Assembly: GCA_046712825.1 (NCBI GenBank)
Contig: JBKKCR010000215.1
Coordinates: 1-36,976 of the forward strand
Reading direction: 5' to 3'
Source of the DNA: DATFGK01 sp046712825
GTDB taxonomy: Bacteria > Actinomycetota > AC-67
Length of the DNA: 36,976 bases
The position numbers and the translations under genes are program-made. Under the pieces are notes generated by a model. That model saw nothing but the letters and a program-made list of their open reading frames with translations, had not been told where the DNA came from and did not search any database. Shown here one piece after another: positions 30,821 to 36,976 of the stretch. How positions within the stretch are numbered: position 1 is the first letter of the stretch; each line of letters begins with the position of its first letter.

Positions 30821-33316
30821 CTACGGCGCCGTCGCGTCCGAGTGGGCCTCGGCCACGATGACCTCCAATCCCGGCAGTCCTCCCGGCGGTGGATCAAGCA
30901 GGACCACGCGGATCGCGCGCACCGTCAGGCCCGAATGCGTGGTTCCGCTGCACGTCGGCACGGGCCCAGGCGTCGAGGGGGAGCCTCCGTCGCAGAACTG
31001 CTCGTTCAACACGATGTACCCGAGCGCGCCCAGGCTGATCACGGTGTTGCGCGCGACCGGGATGGCGATCGTCTGGCCGTTCACGACCAAGCCGACGAAT
31101 TGCGTGCCGGCGTCGTTCGACGAAGCGCCGCCGGAAGAACCGTCGGTACTCGCCGCTTGCGAACGCACGAGCGTCGCTCCGACCAGGCAGCCCGGACCGG
31201 CAACGTCTCGGAGCACGCATAGGTTCGCCAGCTCCGCGTAATCGCTCGACGAGGCTGAGGTTGGGGTCAGCGTCCCATCGCTCACCGACTTCGTCAGCTC
31301 TGCGGTGACGACCGACCCGTCGGCAGGCAAGAACAGCTGATTCAGCGCCTGCTCGTCGTGGCCGCCGTACGCGGGGATCGCCACATAGCCGACCGTGATC
31401 GGGATCAGTTCGGGATCGGTGGTCTCGCTCGCGATGAAGGCGTGGCCACTCACGGCTCCCGGGCAGCCCGCGGCGGAGGGATGCTCCGCGTGCGCGTTCG
31501 CCATCGAGACCTGGATCGTGGTCGTCTGCCTCCCTGGGGCCAGCAGGTCACGATCCCATGCGGTGATGTCGATCATGGTCACGGTGACGTCGGAGACGAA
31601 CGTGCCGGTCGTCGATCCCGACACCTTGCGGAACGTGACCCCGCTCTTCTGTCCCTGCGGGCCCTTACCGAACAGGCTCGACAGGTCGATGAAGGCTCCC
31701 GGGTTGACGTTGTCGTAAACCTGCGGCTGTCCGGGTCCGAGCCGTCCGTCGGTGTCGAGCTTGAGGTTCACGAACCCGGTGCCGAGCGTGTTCCAGTTCG
31801 ACCCGTCCTCGGTCGCCTCGGCGAGCCCGGCAGCGCGCACCAGTTCGGCCGTGACGACACCGTCCAGGATGTTGAGCCCGGCCACCTGGGCCACGGTGTT
31901 CTGCCGGGAGGCCGGCGGGGTGTTCAGAACCTGCGATGTGGCAACGCCCTGGAGCAGGTTCACCTGCAAAACCGGCGGCGACAGCGTCGACGTCGGGATC
32001 CGGATACTTGCCTGGGAGGCGTCGTTCGAGTCAACGCCGAGCCCGGTCTGCGAGCTACTCACGTCCGTGATGATCTGATCGATGCCGAACCCGGTATCGA
32101 CGATGCGCACGCCGGTTGCACGGCCGTTGGCGGAAGCGGTTCCCGGATTCGGGCCGGGGGCCACGTGCACGCAAGCCGTGCTCGAGGCGTCGGGCGATCC
32201 GGGCTTCTGCGGCGTGTCGATGGTGGCGGTGTTGCAGAGCTGGCACTGTGGCGGAGCCTGCAGCACACGGAGCGTCAGGGACACGCTCCCCGTCGCTCCA
32301 GGAGCGAGCGGTCCCACGTTCCACGTGACCGTGTTGCCGTTCACCGTGCAGCCGCCGGTGCAAGACTCGAACTGGGTTCCTGCCGGCAGGACGTCGGTGA
32401 TCGTCGCCGCAGTCGCCGTCCCCTCGGTCGAAAGGTTGCCGAACGCGATATTGAACGTCACGGTGCCGCCGACTTCAACGTTTGACTGGACCGCCGTCTT
32501 GGTGATGGTCGGGTTCGGCGGAGGGCAGATGTCGGAGCGCTTCGCCGTCCGGTCTTTCGGGTCCGAGGTGATCGACGTCGACGTCCGGGTCCGCACGTAC
32601 GCGCTCGCGAACTTCGGGCAGATATCGCCGATGGTCTTGGTGAGGTTGATCGACGCCTCGCCGAACGCGCCCGCCTTCAGACCGGGCTCGGTGGTATTGG
32701 TTCGGTTGACCTCCGCGTCGTAGGTGACGTGCTCGACGAGGGTCGCGCCGTCCTCGACGTATGCTCCGACGCCGGGTCCGGTGAAGTGCCACCGGAAGGC
32801 GCTGATCGTGATGTTCCCGCCGCCGTTGTCGAAGTCGTATGTGAGGATGATGTCTCCCTCGGTCCGCACCGGGAGACCGGGACAGACTTCGAGGCTGGAC
32901 TGGCTGAACTCATAGTCGAGGTTCGCCGTTCCGTTGGTCGAGTATCGCTCCCAGTTCACGTACATGAAGCGGTCGCCGCCGAAGGTCCTGAACCCGAGCG
33001 CGGCCTTGACGATGTCGTCCTTGGGCGGCGCCTTCTTCGTGGCGCACGCCCAGCCGCCGGGTTGGAGGGCCTTACTGCCGTCCTTGTAGACGTCGTCGGA
33101 GGTCGAGTTCTTTGGGTCGGTGAACTCGACGACCCTCGCGCCGGACGCGGCCAGCGAGGACCAGTCCAGAGGTTCACCTGAAGGCGAGTCCGGCCGGTTG
33201 CCGTCGACTTCGAAGCTGCCGACGGTGCCACCCGGCGCTATCGCGAAGGCCGCCGGACCGACGAAAGCGATCAGGATGGCGAATAGAACGACGGAAGTGG
33301 TTCGCATCCCCCGCAT
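30821..33316 (-). CDS. Large secreted surface protein with a DUF11 repeat domain
   Basis: 831 residues from ATG 33316 (GGGGGGA just upstream); a clear signal peptide, LFAILIAFVGPAAFA, precedes IAPGG. The N-terminal 240 residues form a beta-rich domain with WACATKKAPPKDD. About 266-360 is one DUF11 unit (TITKTAVQSNVEVGGTVTF ... ITDVLPAGTQFES ... WNVGPLAPGATGSVSLTLRV). The C-terminal 450 residues are Thr/Ser/Gly-rich beta structure resembling choice-of-anchor domains. No LPXTG or C-terminal membrane anchor is present, so attachment to the cell is uncertain. Probably cell-surface structural or adhesive protein. Confidence 0.75.
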   Translation of the reverse strand: MRGMRTTSVVLFAILIAFVGPAAFAIAPGGTVGSFEVDGNRPDSPSGEPLDWSSLAASGARVVEFTDPKNSTSDDVYKDGSKALQPGGWACATKKAPPKDDIVKAALGFRTFGGDRFMYVNWERYSTNGTANLDYEFSQSSLEVCPGLPVRTEGDIILTYDFDNGGGNITISAFRWHFTGPGVGAYVEDGATLVEHVTYDAEVNRTNTTEPGLKAGAFGEASINLTKTIGDICPKFASAYVRTRTSTSITSDPKDRTAKRSDICPPPNPTITKTAVQSNVEVGGTVTFNIAFGNLSTEGTATAATITDVLPAGTQFESCTGGCTVNGNTVTWNVGPLAPGATGSVSLTLRVLQAPPQCQLCNTATIDTPQKPGSPDASSTACVHVAPGPNPGTASANGRATGVRIVDTGFGIDQIITDVSSSQTGLGVDSNDASQASIRIPTSTLSPPVLQVNLLQGVATSQVLNTPPASRQNTVAQVAGLNILDGVVTAELVRAAGLAEATEDGSNWNTLGTGFVNLKLDTDGRLGPGQPQVYDNVNPGAFIDLSSLFGKGPQGQKSGVTFRKVSGSTTGTFVSDVTVTMIDITAWDRDLLAPGRQTTTIQVSMANAHAEHPSAAGCPGAVSGHAFIASETTDPELIPITVGYVAIPAYGGHDEQALNQLFLPADGSVVTAELTKSVSDGTLTPTSASSSDYAELANLCVLRDVAGPGCLVGATLVRSQAASTDGSSGGASSNDAGTQFVGLVVNGQTIAIPVARNTVISLGALGYIVLNEQFCDGGSPSTPGPVPTCSGTTHSGLTVRAIRVVLLDPPPGGLPGLEVIVAEAHSDATAP

Positions 33317-33373
33317 GGTTCCCCCCGTGCTCGTAGGTGCCCTTATTGCTACAGATTCTCCTTTAGTCGTCCT

Positions 33374-33389
33374 TGACCTGCTGTGACCT
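33374..33389. promoter_or_regulatory. Direct hexamer repeat upstream of the surface-protein gene
   Basis: TGACCT occurs twice with a 4-base gap, 58 bases before the start codon of the surface-protein gene (minus strand reads AGGTCA twice). A factor binding direct repeats could use it; nothing else supports this. Confidence 0.2.
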
Positions 33390-33481
33390 TTTTCACCCAC
33401 GGATCGGAGGACTCTCGGGTTTCGAAAGTACTGCTTCGTACGCATTTCTGCGGGCTGGGCAAACCGCCCGACGTCGAAGCT

Positions 33482-34075
33482 TTAGCTTGGCTCGAGGGCA
33501 AGAAATGGCCATACCTCGTCCAGGAACAGCCGCAGGACGGCGCCGGTGAATCCCCAGATGTAATGGCCGCGTGTGTCGAAGACGTTGGTCTCGATCTCGA
33601 ACCCGCGCCGCTCGATCGTCTCGCGTCGTCCGATCCGAGCGAGCTCGGCGACCGGGAGCTCGATGATCTCATCGATCTCGGCGTCGCTGGGGCGGTAGGA
33701 GTGCTGCTCGGGTACGACGGCAACGAACGGGGTCACGTTGTATCCCGTGACGAACGTCGGAAGTTCGTCGAGCCGCCCGATGATGCGGATGTCCGCCGGG
33801 TCTACGCCGAGCTCCTCCACGGTCTCTCGGATCGCGGTCGCCTCGATGTCGGCGTCCTCGTCGTCGCGAGCGCCGCCCGGGAACGAGATCTCGCCCTTGT
33901 GGTGCTTCACCGAATCCGTCCGTTTCGTGAAGACCAGCCACGGCTCGCCGTCGCGCTCGAAGAACATGAGCAGCACCGCTGCTTGACGTCCGGGAGGGAG
34001 CTCGTACTCGCGGTGCGGCCGTTGCGCCATCGCTTTCCTGAGCTTCGTTTCGAGGCGATCGGTTGCGGTGCTCAC
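33482..34075 (-). CDS. Nudix hydrolase, CoA-pyrophosphatase-like
   Basis: 197 residues. The Nudix box is FPGGARDDEDAD followed by IRETVEELGV (R83, E84, E87, E88 bind Mg), and the upstream KRTDSVKHHKGEISFPGG (51-68) is the UPF0035 signature of CoA pyrophosphatases such as NudL. It should hydrolyse CoA or related dinucleoside diphosphates. The start is GTG at 34075, supported by TACAGT 8 nt upstream (leaderless). Divergent from the nitrobindin-like gene; the two -10 boxes are about 14 bp apart. Confidence 0.9.
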   Translation of the reverse strand: MSTATDRLETKLRKAMAQRPHREYELPPGRQAAVLLMFFERDGEPWLVFTKRTDSVKHHKGEISFPGGARDDEDADIEATAIRETVEELGVDPADIRIIGRLDELPTFVTGYNVTPFVAVVPEQHSYRPSDAEIDEIIELPVAELARIGRRETIERRGFEIETNVFDTRGHYIWGFTGAVLRLFLDEVWPFLALEPS

Positions 34076-34083
34076 GGTGCGAC

Positions 34084-34089
34084 ACTGTA
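34084..34089 (-). promoter_or_regulatory. -10 box of the Nudix gene (leaderless)
   Basis: TACAGT on the minus strand, 8 nt before GTG 34075. Confidence 0.45.
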
Positions 34090-34102
34090 CCGGAGGCCGT
34101 GA

Positions 34103-34108
34103 TAGCGT
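34103..34108 (+). promoter_or_regulatory. -10 box of the nitrobindin-like gene (leaderless)
   Basis: TAGCGT, 8 nt before ATG 34117. It decides the start in favour of 34117 over the upstream GTG. Confidence 0.45.
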
Positions 34109-34116
34109 CGGTTTCG

Positions 34117-34590
34117 ATGGAACCGACGCTGCATCCCGACGTCGAGCCGCTCGCGTTCCTAGTCGGAACGTGGAGCGGTCAAGGCAAAGGCTCGTACCCC
34201 ACGATCGACTCCTTCGCGTACCTCGAAGAGATCCGCTTCTGGCACACGGGCAAGCCGTTCCTGTTCTACGAACAGAAGACGAAGCACCCCGTGAAGGGCT
34301 TCCCGATGCACGCCGAGGTCGGTTACTGGCGTCCGCAGGCCGGCGGGCGCATCGAGATCCTGTTCACGCATCCGACCGGCATCGCGGAGATCCAGGAAGG
34401 AACGATCGAGGGTACGACGATCGACGTCGCATCCAAGGCAGTCGCCAGGACCACGACCGCGAAAGAGGTCGTCGCGCTGGAGCGCACGTTCACGGTGGAC
34501 GGCGACGTGCTCCGCTACGAAGTGCGGATGGCGGCCGTCGGGGTCCCGCTCACGCACCATCTGGCCGCCGAGCTGAAGCGCGAAGCCTAG
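34117..34590 (+). CDS. FABP-like nitrobindin / heme-binding beta-barrel protein
   Basis: 157 residues. The N-terminal LHPDVEPLAFLVGTWSGQGKGSYPTI is the nitrobindin (DUF1794) signature with its GTWSGxG loop. The rest is a ten-strand barrel, closing with a conserved C-terminal histidine (PLTHHLAAELKRE) that is the proximal heme ligand in studied members. Such proteins bind ferric heme and isomerise peroxynitrite to nitrate. The start fits the family N-terminus and the -10 box. It stands alone, convergent with the SDR gene. Confidence 0.9.
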   Translation: MEPTLHPDVEPLAFLVGTWSGQGKGSYPTIDSFAYLEEIRFWHTGKPFLFYEQKTKHPVKGFPMHAEVGYWRPQAGGRIEILFTHPTGIAEIQEGTIEGTTIDVASKAVARTTTAKEVVALERTFTVDGDVLRYEVRMAAVGVPLTHHLAAELKREA

Positions 34591-34604
34591 GGCGCCACGG
34601 CACG

Positions 34605-35393
34605 CTACATCAGCGCGCGGACCATCCCCCCGTCGACCTGGATCGTCGTCCCGGTGACGTAGGAAGCGGGATCGCTCGCGAGGAAGACGACCGTCGCCGC
34701 GATCTCTTCGGGCTTGCCAAGGCGCCCCATCGGGATGTCGGTCAGGTACGCCTTGACCGCTTGATCGAAAGGGATCCGTTCCCGTTCCGCGCGCTGAGTG
34801 GCGAGCGAGCGGATGCGATCGGTGAACGTCGGTCCGGGGCAGACGGTGTTGACCGTGATGCCTTCCCGAGCGAGGGCGGTCGCCAAGGTCTTCGCGAATC
34901 CGACCACCGCCGCGCGCGAGCTGTTCGAGAGCACGAGGCCCTCGAGCGGCTGTTTGGCGGCGACGCTCGTGATGTTCACGATTCGCCCCCAGCCGCCGCG
35001 GCGCATCAGCGGCACCGCGCCGAGGGTGCAGCGCACGGTCGAGAGCAGGTTCAGCTCGAGCGCCTTCCGGTAATCGTCCTCCGAGAACGAGTCGAACGAG
35101 CCGGAGGGCGGCCCGCCGCAATTGTTCACCAGCACGTCGACGCGGCCGAGCGCTTCGGCGGCGCCTTGAACGAACCGGCGGCAGTCGTCGGATATCGACA
35201 GGTCGGCAACCGCTGCGTGCACGCGGACGCCGAGCTCGACGAGCTTGGCCTCCGCGTCGCGCAGGTCGTCCTTGCCGCGCGCACAGATGGCCACGTCGGC
35301 TCCCTCGCGCGCGAACGCCTCGGCGCACGCACGCCCGATCCCTCGACTCGACGCGGCGACGAGGGCGACACGACCCTTCAAGCCCAAGTCCAT
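34605..35393 (-). CDS. SDR-family oxidoreductase lacking the usual Tyr/Lys pair
   Basis: 262 residues with a normal NAD(P)-binding half: AASSRGIG (13-20), VNNCGG (89-94), and the C-terminal GRLGKPEEIA and GTTIQVDGG. The active-site serine S143 (NITS) is present, but the positions that should be Tyr (156) and Lys (160) are Ser and Arg (LVLSNSSRAAV). A 3-oxoacyl-ACP-reductase-like subfamily with this substitution exists, so it is not a sequencing error, but classical SDR chemistry is doubtful. A TAGCAT -10 box lies 9 nt before the ATG. Divergent from the ferredoxin gene. Confidence 0.85.
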   Translation of the reverse strand: MDLGLKGRVALVAASSRGIGRACAEAFAREGADVAICARGKDDLRDAEAKLVELGVRVHAAVADLSISDDCRRFVQGAAEALGRVDVLVNNCGGPPSGSFDSFSEDDYRKALELNLLSTVRCTLGAVPLMRRGGWGRIVNITSVAAKQPLEGLVLSNSSRAAVVGFAKTLATALAREGITVNTVCPGPTFTDRIRSLATQRAERERIPFDQAVKAYLTDIPMGRLGKPEEIAATVVFLASDPASYVTGTTIQVDGGMVRALM

Positions 35394-35402
35394 CGGCAGC
35401 GG

Positions 35403-35408
35403 ATGCTA
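35403..35408 (-). promoter_or_regulatory. -10 box of the SDR gene (leaderless)
   Basis: TAGCAT on the minus strand, 9 nt before ATG 35393. Confidence 0.45.
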
Positions 35409-35465
35409 CTACGTGAGGCAGGCGCACTGTCCTGAGCAGCCGGATCTCTGCGCCTACCGGTGCAC

Positions 35466-35471
35466 TATCAT
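35466..35471 (+). promoter_or_regulatory. -10 box of the ferredoxin gene (leaderless)
   Basis: TATCAT, 7 nt before ATG 35479. Confidence 0.5.
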
Positions 35472-35478
35472 CCGAGTG

Positions 35479-35841
35479 ATGCCGAAGCCGGAGAAGTTCG
35501 TCTTCGTGTGCACGAACGAGCGGCCCGACGACCATCCGAAGGGCTCGTGCATCGCGCGCGGATCCGCGGAGCTTCTCGGCCACTTCCGCGACCTTCAGGG
35601 CGAGAAGGGCCTCGTCCACTTCAAGGTCGTCGCCACAGGGTGTCTCGAGCCGTGCCTGGCCGGGCCGACCGTCGTCGTCTACCCCGACAACGTCTGGTAC
35701 GGCGGCCTGACGCTGGACGACGTGGAGCAGATCATCGACGAGCATCTCGTGGCCGGCCGCCCCGTCGAGTTCCTGACTCTGACCGACGACGACTTCGAGC
35801 GCTCCCAGCGAGCCGCGAAGCAGGCTCCCCCGACCCTCTAG
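35479..35841 (+). CDS. Thioredoxin-like [2Fe-2S] ferredoxin
   Basis: 120 residues. Cysteines C11, C24, C55 and C59 have the C-x12-C-x30-C-x3-C spacing of thioredoxin-fold [2Fe-2S] ferredoxins (VFVCTNERP, KGSC, ATGCLEPC), followed by GPTVVVYPDNVWYGG and an acidic C-terminal helix. It is an electron carrier; the partner is unknown, though other redox genes of the window (SDR, F420 enzyme) are candidates. The start is fixed by the -10 box 7 nt upstream. Its TAG interlocks with the stop of the convergent membrane-protein gene. Confidence 0.9.
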   Translation: MPKPEKFVFVCTNERPDDHPKGSCIARGSAELLGHFRDLQGEKGLVHFKVVATGCLEPCLAGPTVVVYPDNVWYGGLTLDDVEQIIDEHLVAGRPVEFLTLTDDDFERSQRAAKQAPPTL

Positions 35842-36596
35842 CGAGTCAGGACCGGCTCACGGGTCGCGACCGGTTCTTGGTTCCAGTCCCGCACCGCGTC
35901 GACGTAGAGCCTCCAGGTCACCCAGAGGAAGTAGGCGGCGGCCGGCACCCCGAGCCAGTCGACCGCGAACCCGTGCACGTCGTGCGCGTACAGTCCCGTC
36001 CCCGAGTAGAGGAAGAAGACCCCGTGCATGAACGCGCATGTCGGGAAGACGGCTGCGAGCGACAGGCCCGACACTGACCATCCACCGAGCGGCCCCCGGT
36101 TCCGCAGCTGCGTCCGGGTCAGGAAGTACCCGATCGCGCAGTACAACACGACAAGAAGGGCGTTCGGCACGATCGTGGCGCGGAAAGCGAACCCGCGACC
36201 GGCGATCGCGATCGACGAGGCTACGAGGCCGGTCACGTACACGCCGGCCAGCGTCGGGATCGCCATCACCCAAGGCGGCGAGCCACCGATGAAACGATCG
36301 CCCCGGCCGCCACGGAACGCTTCGATGCGAAGGAGGAACCAGGTGACACCGGCCGGAAAACCGACGAGCACCACGGCGAGGTCCAGCGACCCGCCGGGAC
36401 GGCCTTCGAACGCAGCGTGGATCCCGTGAAACAGATGATGCGGCCCGCACGTGAACGCCATCGCGATCCAGGCTGCTCCGAAGTGCGAGAAGCCCATCGT
36501 CTTCCATCCGCGACGCATGTCTTCGATCGTCATGATCCCGTAGCTCGTGTAGACGGCGCCGAGGATCAGGTTCGTCACCGCAACCGCGATCCTCAT
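35838..36596 (-). CDS. Multi-pass membrane protein of unknown function, coupled to a histidine kinase
   Basis: 252 residues with about seven hydrophobic segments and a short charged C-terminal tail. An early loop or helix end holds clustered histidines, CGPHHLFHGIHAAFEG (about 50-65), and another His/Cys set lies in PTCAFMHGVFF and YAHDVHGF, which could bind metal or heme. I do not recognise the family. Its ATG overlaps the TGA of the histidine-kinase gene upstream (ATGA at 36593-36596), so both are co-translated; it may be a sensor or output partner of the kinase. Confidence 0.65.
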   Translation of the reverse strand: MRIAVAVTNLILGAVYTSYGIMTIEDMRRGWKTMGFSHFGAAWIAMAFTCGPHHLFHGIHAAFEGRPGGSLDLAVVLVGFPAGVTWFLLRIEAFRGGRGDRFIGGSPPWVMAIPTLAGVYVTGLVASSIAIAGRGFAFRATIVPNALLVVLYCAIGYFLTRTQLRNRGPLGGWSVSGLSLAAVFPTCAFMHGVFFLYSGTGLYAHDVHGFAVDWLGVPAAAYFLWVTWRLYVDAVRDWNQEPVATREPVLTR

Positions 36597-36976
36597 GATT
36601 CCCTCCTCACAGGTACCCCCATCTGACGCATGAATTCGCGGATCACCGAGATCTCCCCGACGCCGGGCCGTGGCTCCTGTTCGAGCTTCGGAGGTGCGGC
36701 AGGAGGAGCCTGCGCGCCGACCGGCATCAGCGAGACCGTGAACGCGCTTCCCACGCCGAGCGTGCTGCGTACCTCGACGGATCCGCCCATCGATTCCACC
36801 AGCGACCGGACGATGAACAGGCCGATCCCGGTCCCGCCGAACCGGCGATCGTTCGACGACTCTGATTGCCAGAATTTGTCGAAGCAGTGGAGGGCCTGAT
36901 CGGCATCCATGCCGATACCTCGATCCGAGAGCACGATCTCGAGGCGATCTGCTGCGTCGATCGCTAGCTCCACGGG
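36593..36976 (-). CDS. Sensor histidine kinase, C-terminal part (gene runs off the right edge)
   Basis: 127 codons are visible, the frame staying open at the right edge. They contain most of a HATPase domain: the G1 box LSDRGIGMD, the F box FDKFWQSE and the G2 box GGTGIGLFIV, then the final strands GGSVEVRSTLGVGSAFTVSL. A 45-residue Pro/Ala-rich tail follows the domain and ends in EFMRQMGVPVRRES. Sensor and phospho-acceptor domains lie outside the window. Overlaps the following membrane-protein gene by 4 bases. Confidence 0.88.
   Translation of the reverse strand, partial: PVELAIDAADRLEIVLSDRGIGMDADQALHCFDKFWQSESSNDRRFGGTGIGLFIVRSLVESMGGSVEVRSTLGVGSAFTVSLMPVGAQAPPAAPPKLEQEPRPGVGEISVIREFMRQMGVPVRRES

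Noticed and set aside
29110..30861. 583-codon plus-strand open frame overlapping the CocE-like gene
   Set aside because: Arg/Gly-rich, motif-free, in another frame of a gene with signal peptide and catalytic triad.
33457..33480. GGGCAAACC followed by GACGTCGAAGC, reminiscent of the c-di-GMP-I riboswitch core (plus strand)
   Set aside because: The spacer between the two boxes is 4 nt, too short for the required hairpin, and no plus-strand gene follows; the Nudix gene lies antisense.
34099..34116. Upstream GTG start for the nitrobindin-like gene
   Set aside because: GGAGG is only 2 nt from the GTG, while a -10 box lies 8 nt before ATG 34117 and the family N-terminus fits the ATG.
1..36976. 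tRNA, rRNA, CRISPR array or intact insertion sequence
   Set aside because: All gaps between genes are under about 220 bases; none showed cloverleaf ends, regularly spaced repeats or transposase motifs on reading through.

Overview
The window looks like chromosome of a high-GC, uncultured actinobacterial lineage (Actinomycetota). This is inferred from the gene set: an LLM-type F420-dependent oxidoreductase, a class III cyclase/AAA/TPR signalling giant, a BldC-like HTH protein, a nitrobindin-type FABP protein, a CruF-like carotenoid gene and an M1 aminopeptidase. Promoter style agrees: a TANNNT -10 box lies only 7-9 nt before the start codon of about ten genes, the signature of leaderless mRNAs common in Actinobacteria. 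No rRNA, tRNA, CRISPR array or intact transposase was seen.

Layout. 1-1870: partial SRPBCC protein and two exported proteins with visibly lower GC. 2037-3698: thiamine-diphosphate enzyme. 3914-6632: a lower-GC three-gene minus-strand operon (class V transaminase of the AEP type, CDP-alcohol phosphatidyltransferase, NTP transferase) that looks like a cassette placing an aminoethylphosphonate-type head group on a lipid or glycan. It is bracketed by 48-bp direct repeats made of the 3' end of a small lipoprotein gene. 6844-12471: lipoprotein, inositol-phosphatase-like enzyme, zinc ribbon, aldehyde dehydrogenase, carotenoid protein, ferritin-like protein, rhomboid protease. 12542-15835: class III cyclase + AAA ATPase + TPR. 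15832-21427: F420 oxidoreductase, IF-1 with a basic N-terminal extension, a 50-residue membrane peptide, methyltransferase + hydrolase pair, S51 peptidase, FMN dehydrogenase, small HTH protein.

21445-29070 is the most unusual stretch. It holds pepN, a Crp-type regulator behind a candidate Crp operator, two tandem copies of a 39/41-residue Lys/Ala-rich microprotein, a translationally coupled two-zinc microprotein, and a 730-residue membrane protease (PqqD-like domain, M50 site-2 protease, two cyclic-nucleotide-binding domains). This protease is divergent from an ECF sigma factor and its small zinc anti-sigma-like partner. Three ligand-competent cNMP domains and one cyclase lie in the window, so a cyclic-nucleotide-controlled proteolysis/transcription module is a reasonable hypothesis.

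29132-36976: secreted CocE-type hydrolase, a large DUF11-type surface protein sharing a strong bidirectional terminator with it, Nudix hydrolase, nitrobindin-like protein, an SDR lacking the usual Tyr/Lys, thioredoxin-like [2Fe-2S] ferredoxin, a multi-pass membrane protein and the C-terminal part of a histidine kinase. Several convergent gene pairs end on one shared palindromic CTAG, giving interlocked TAG stops.
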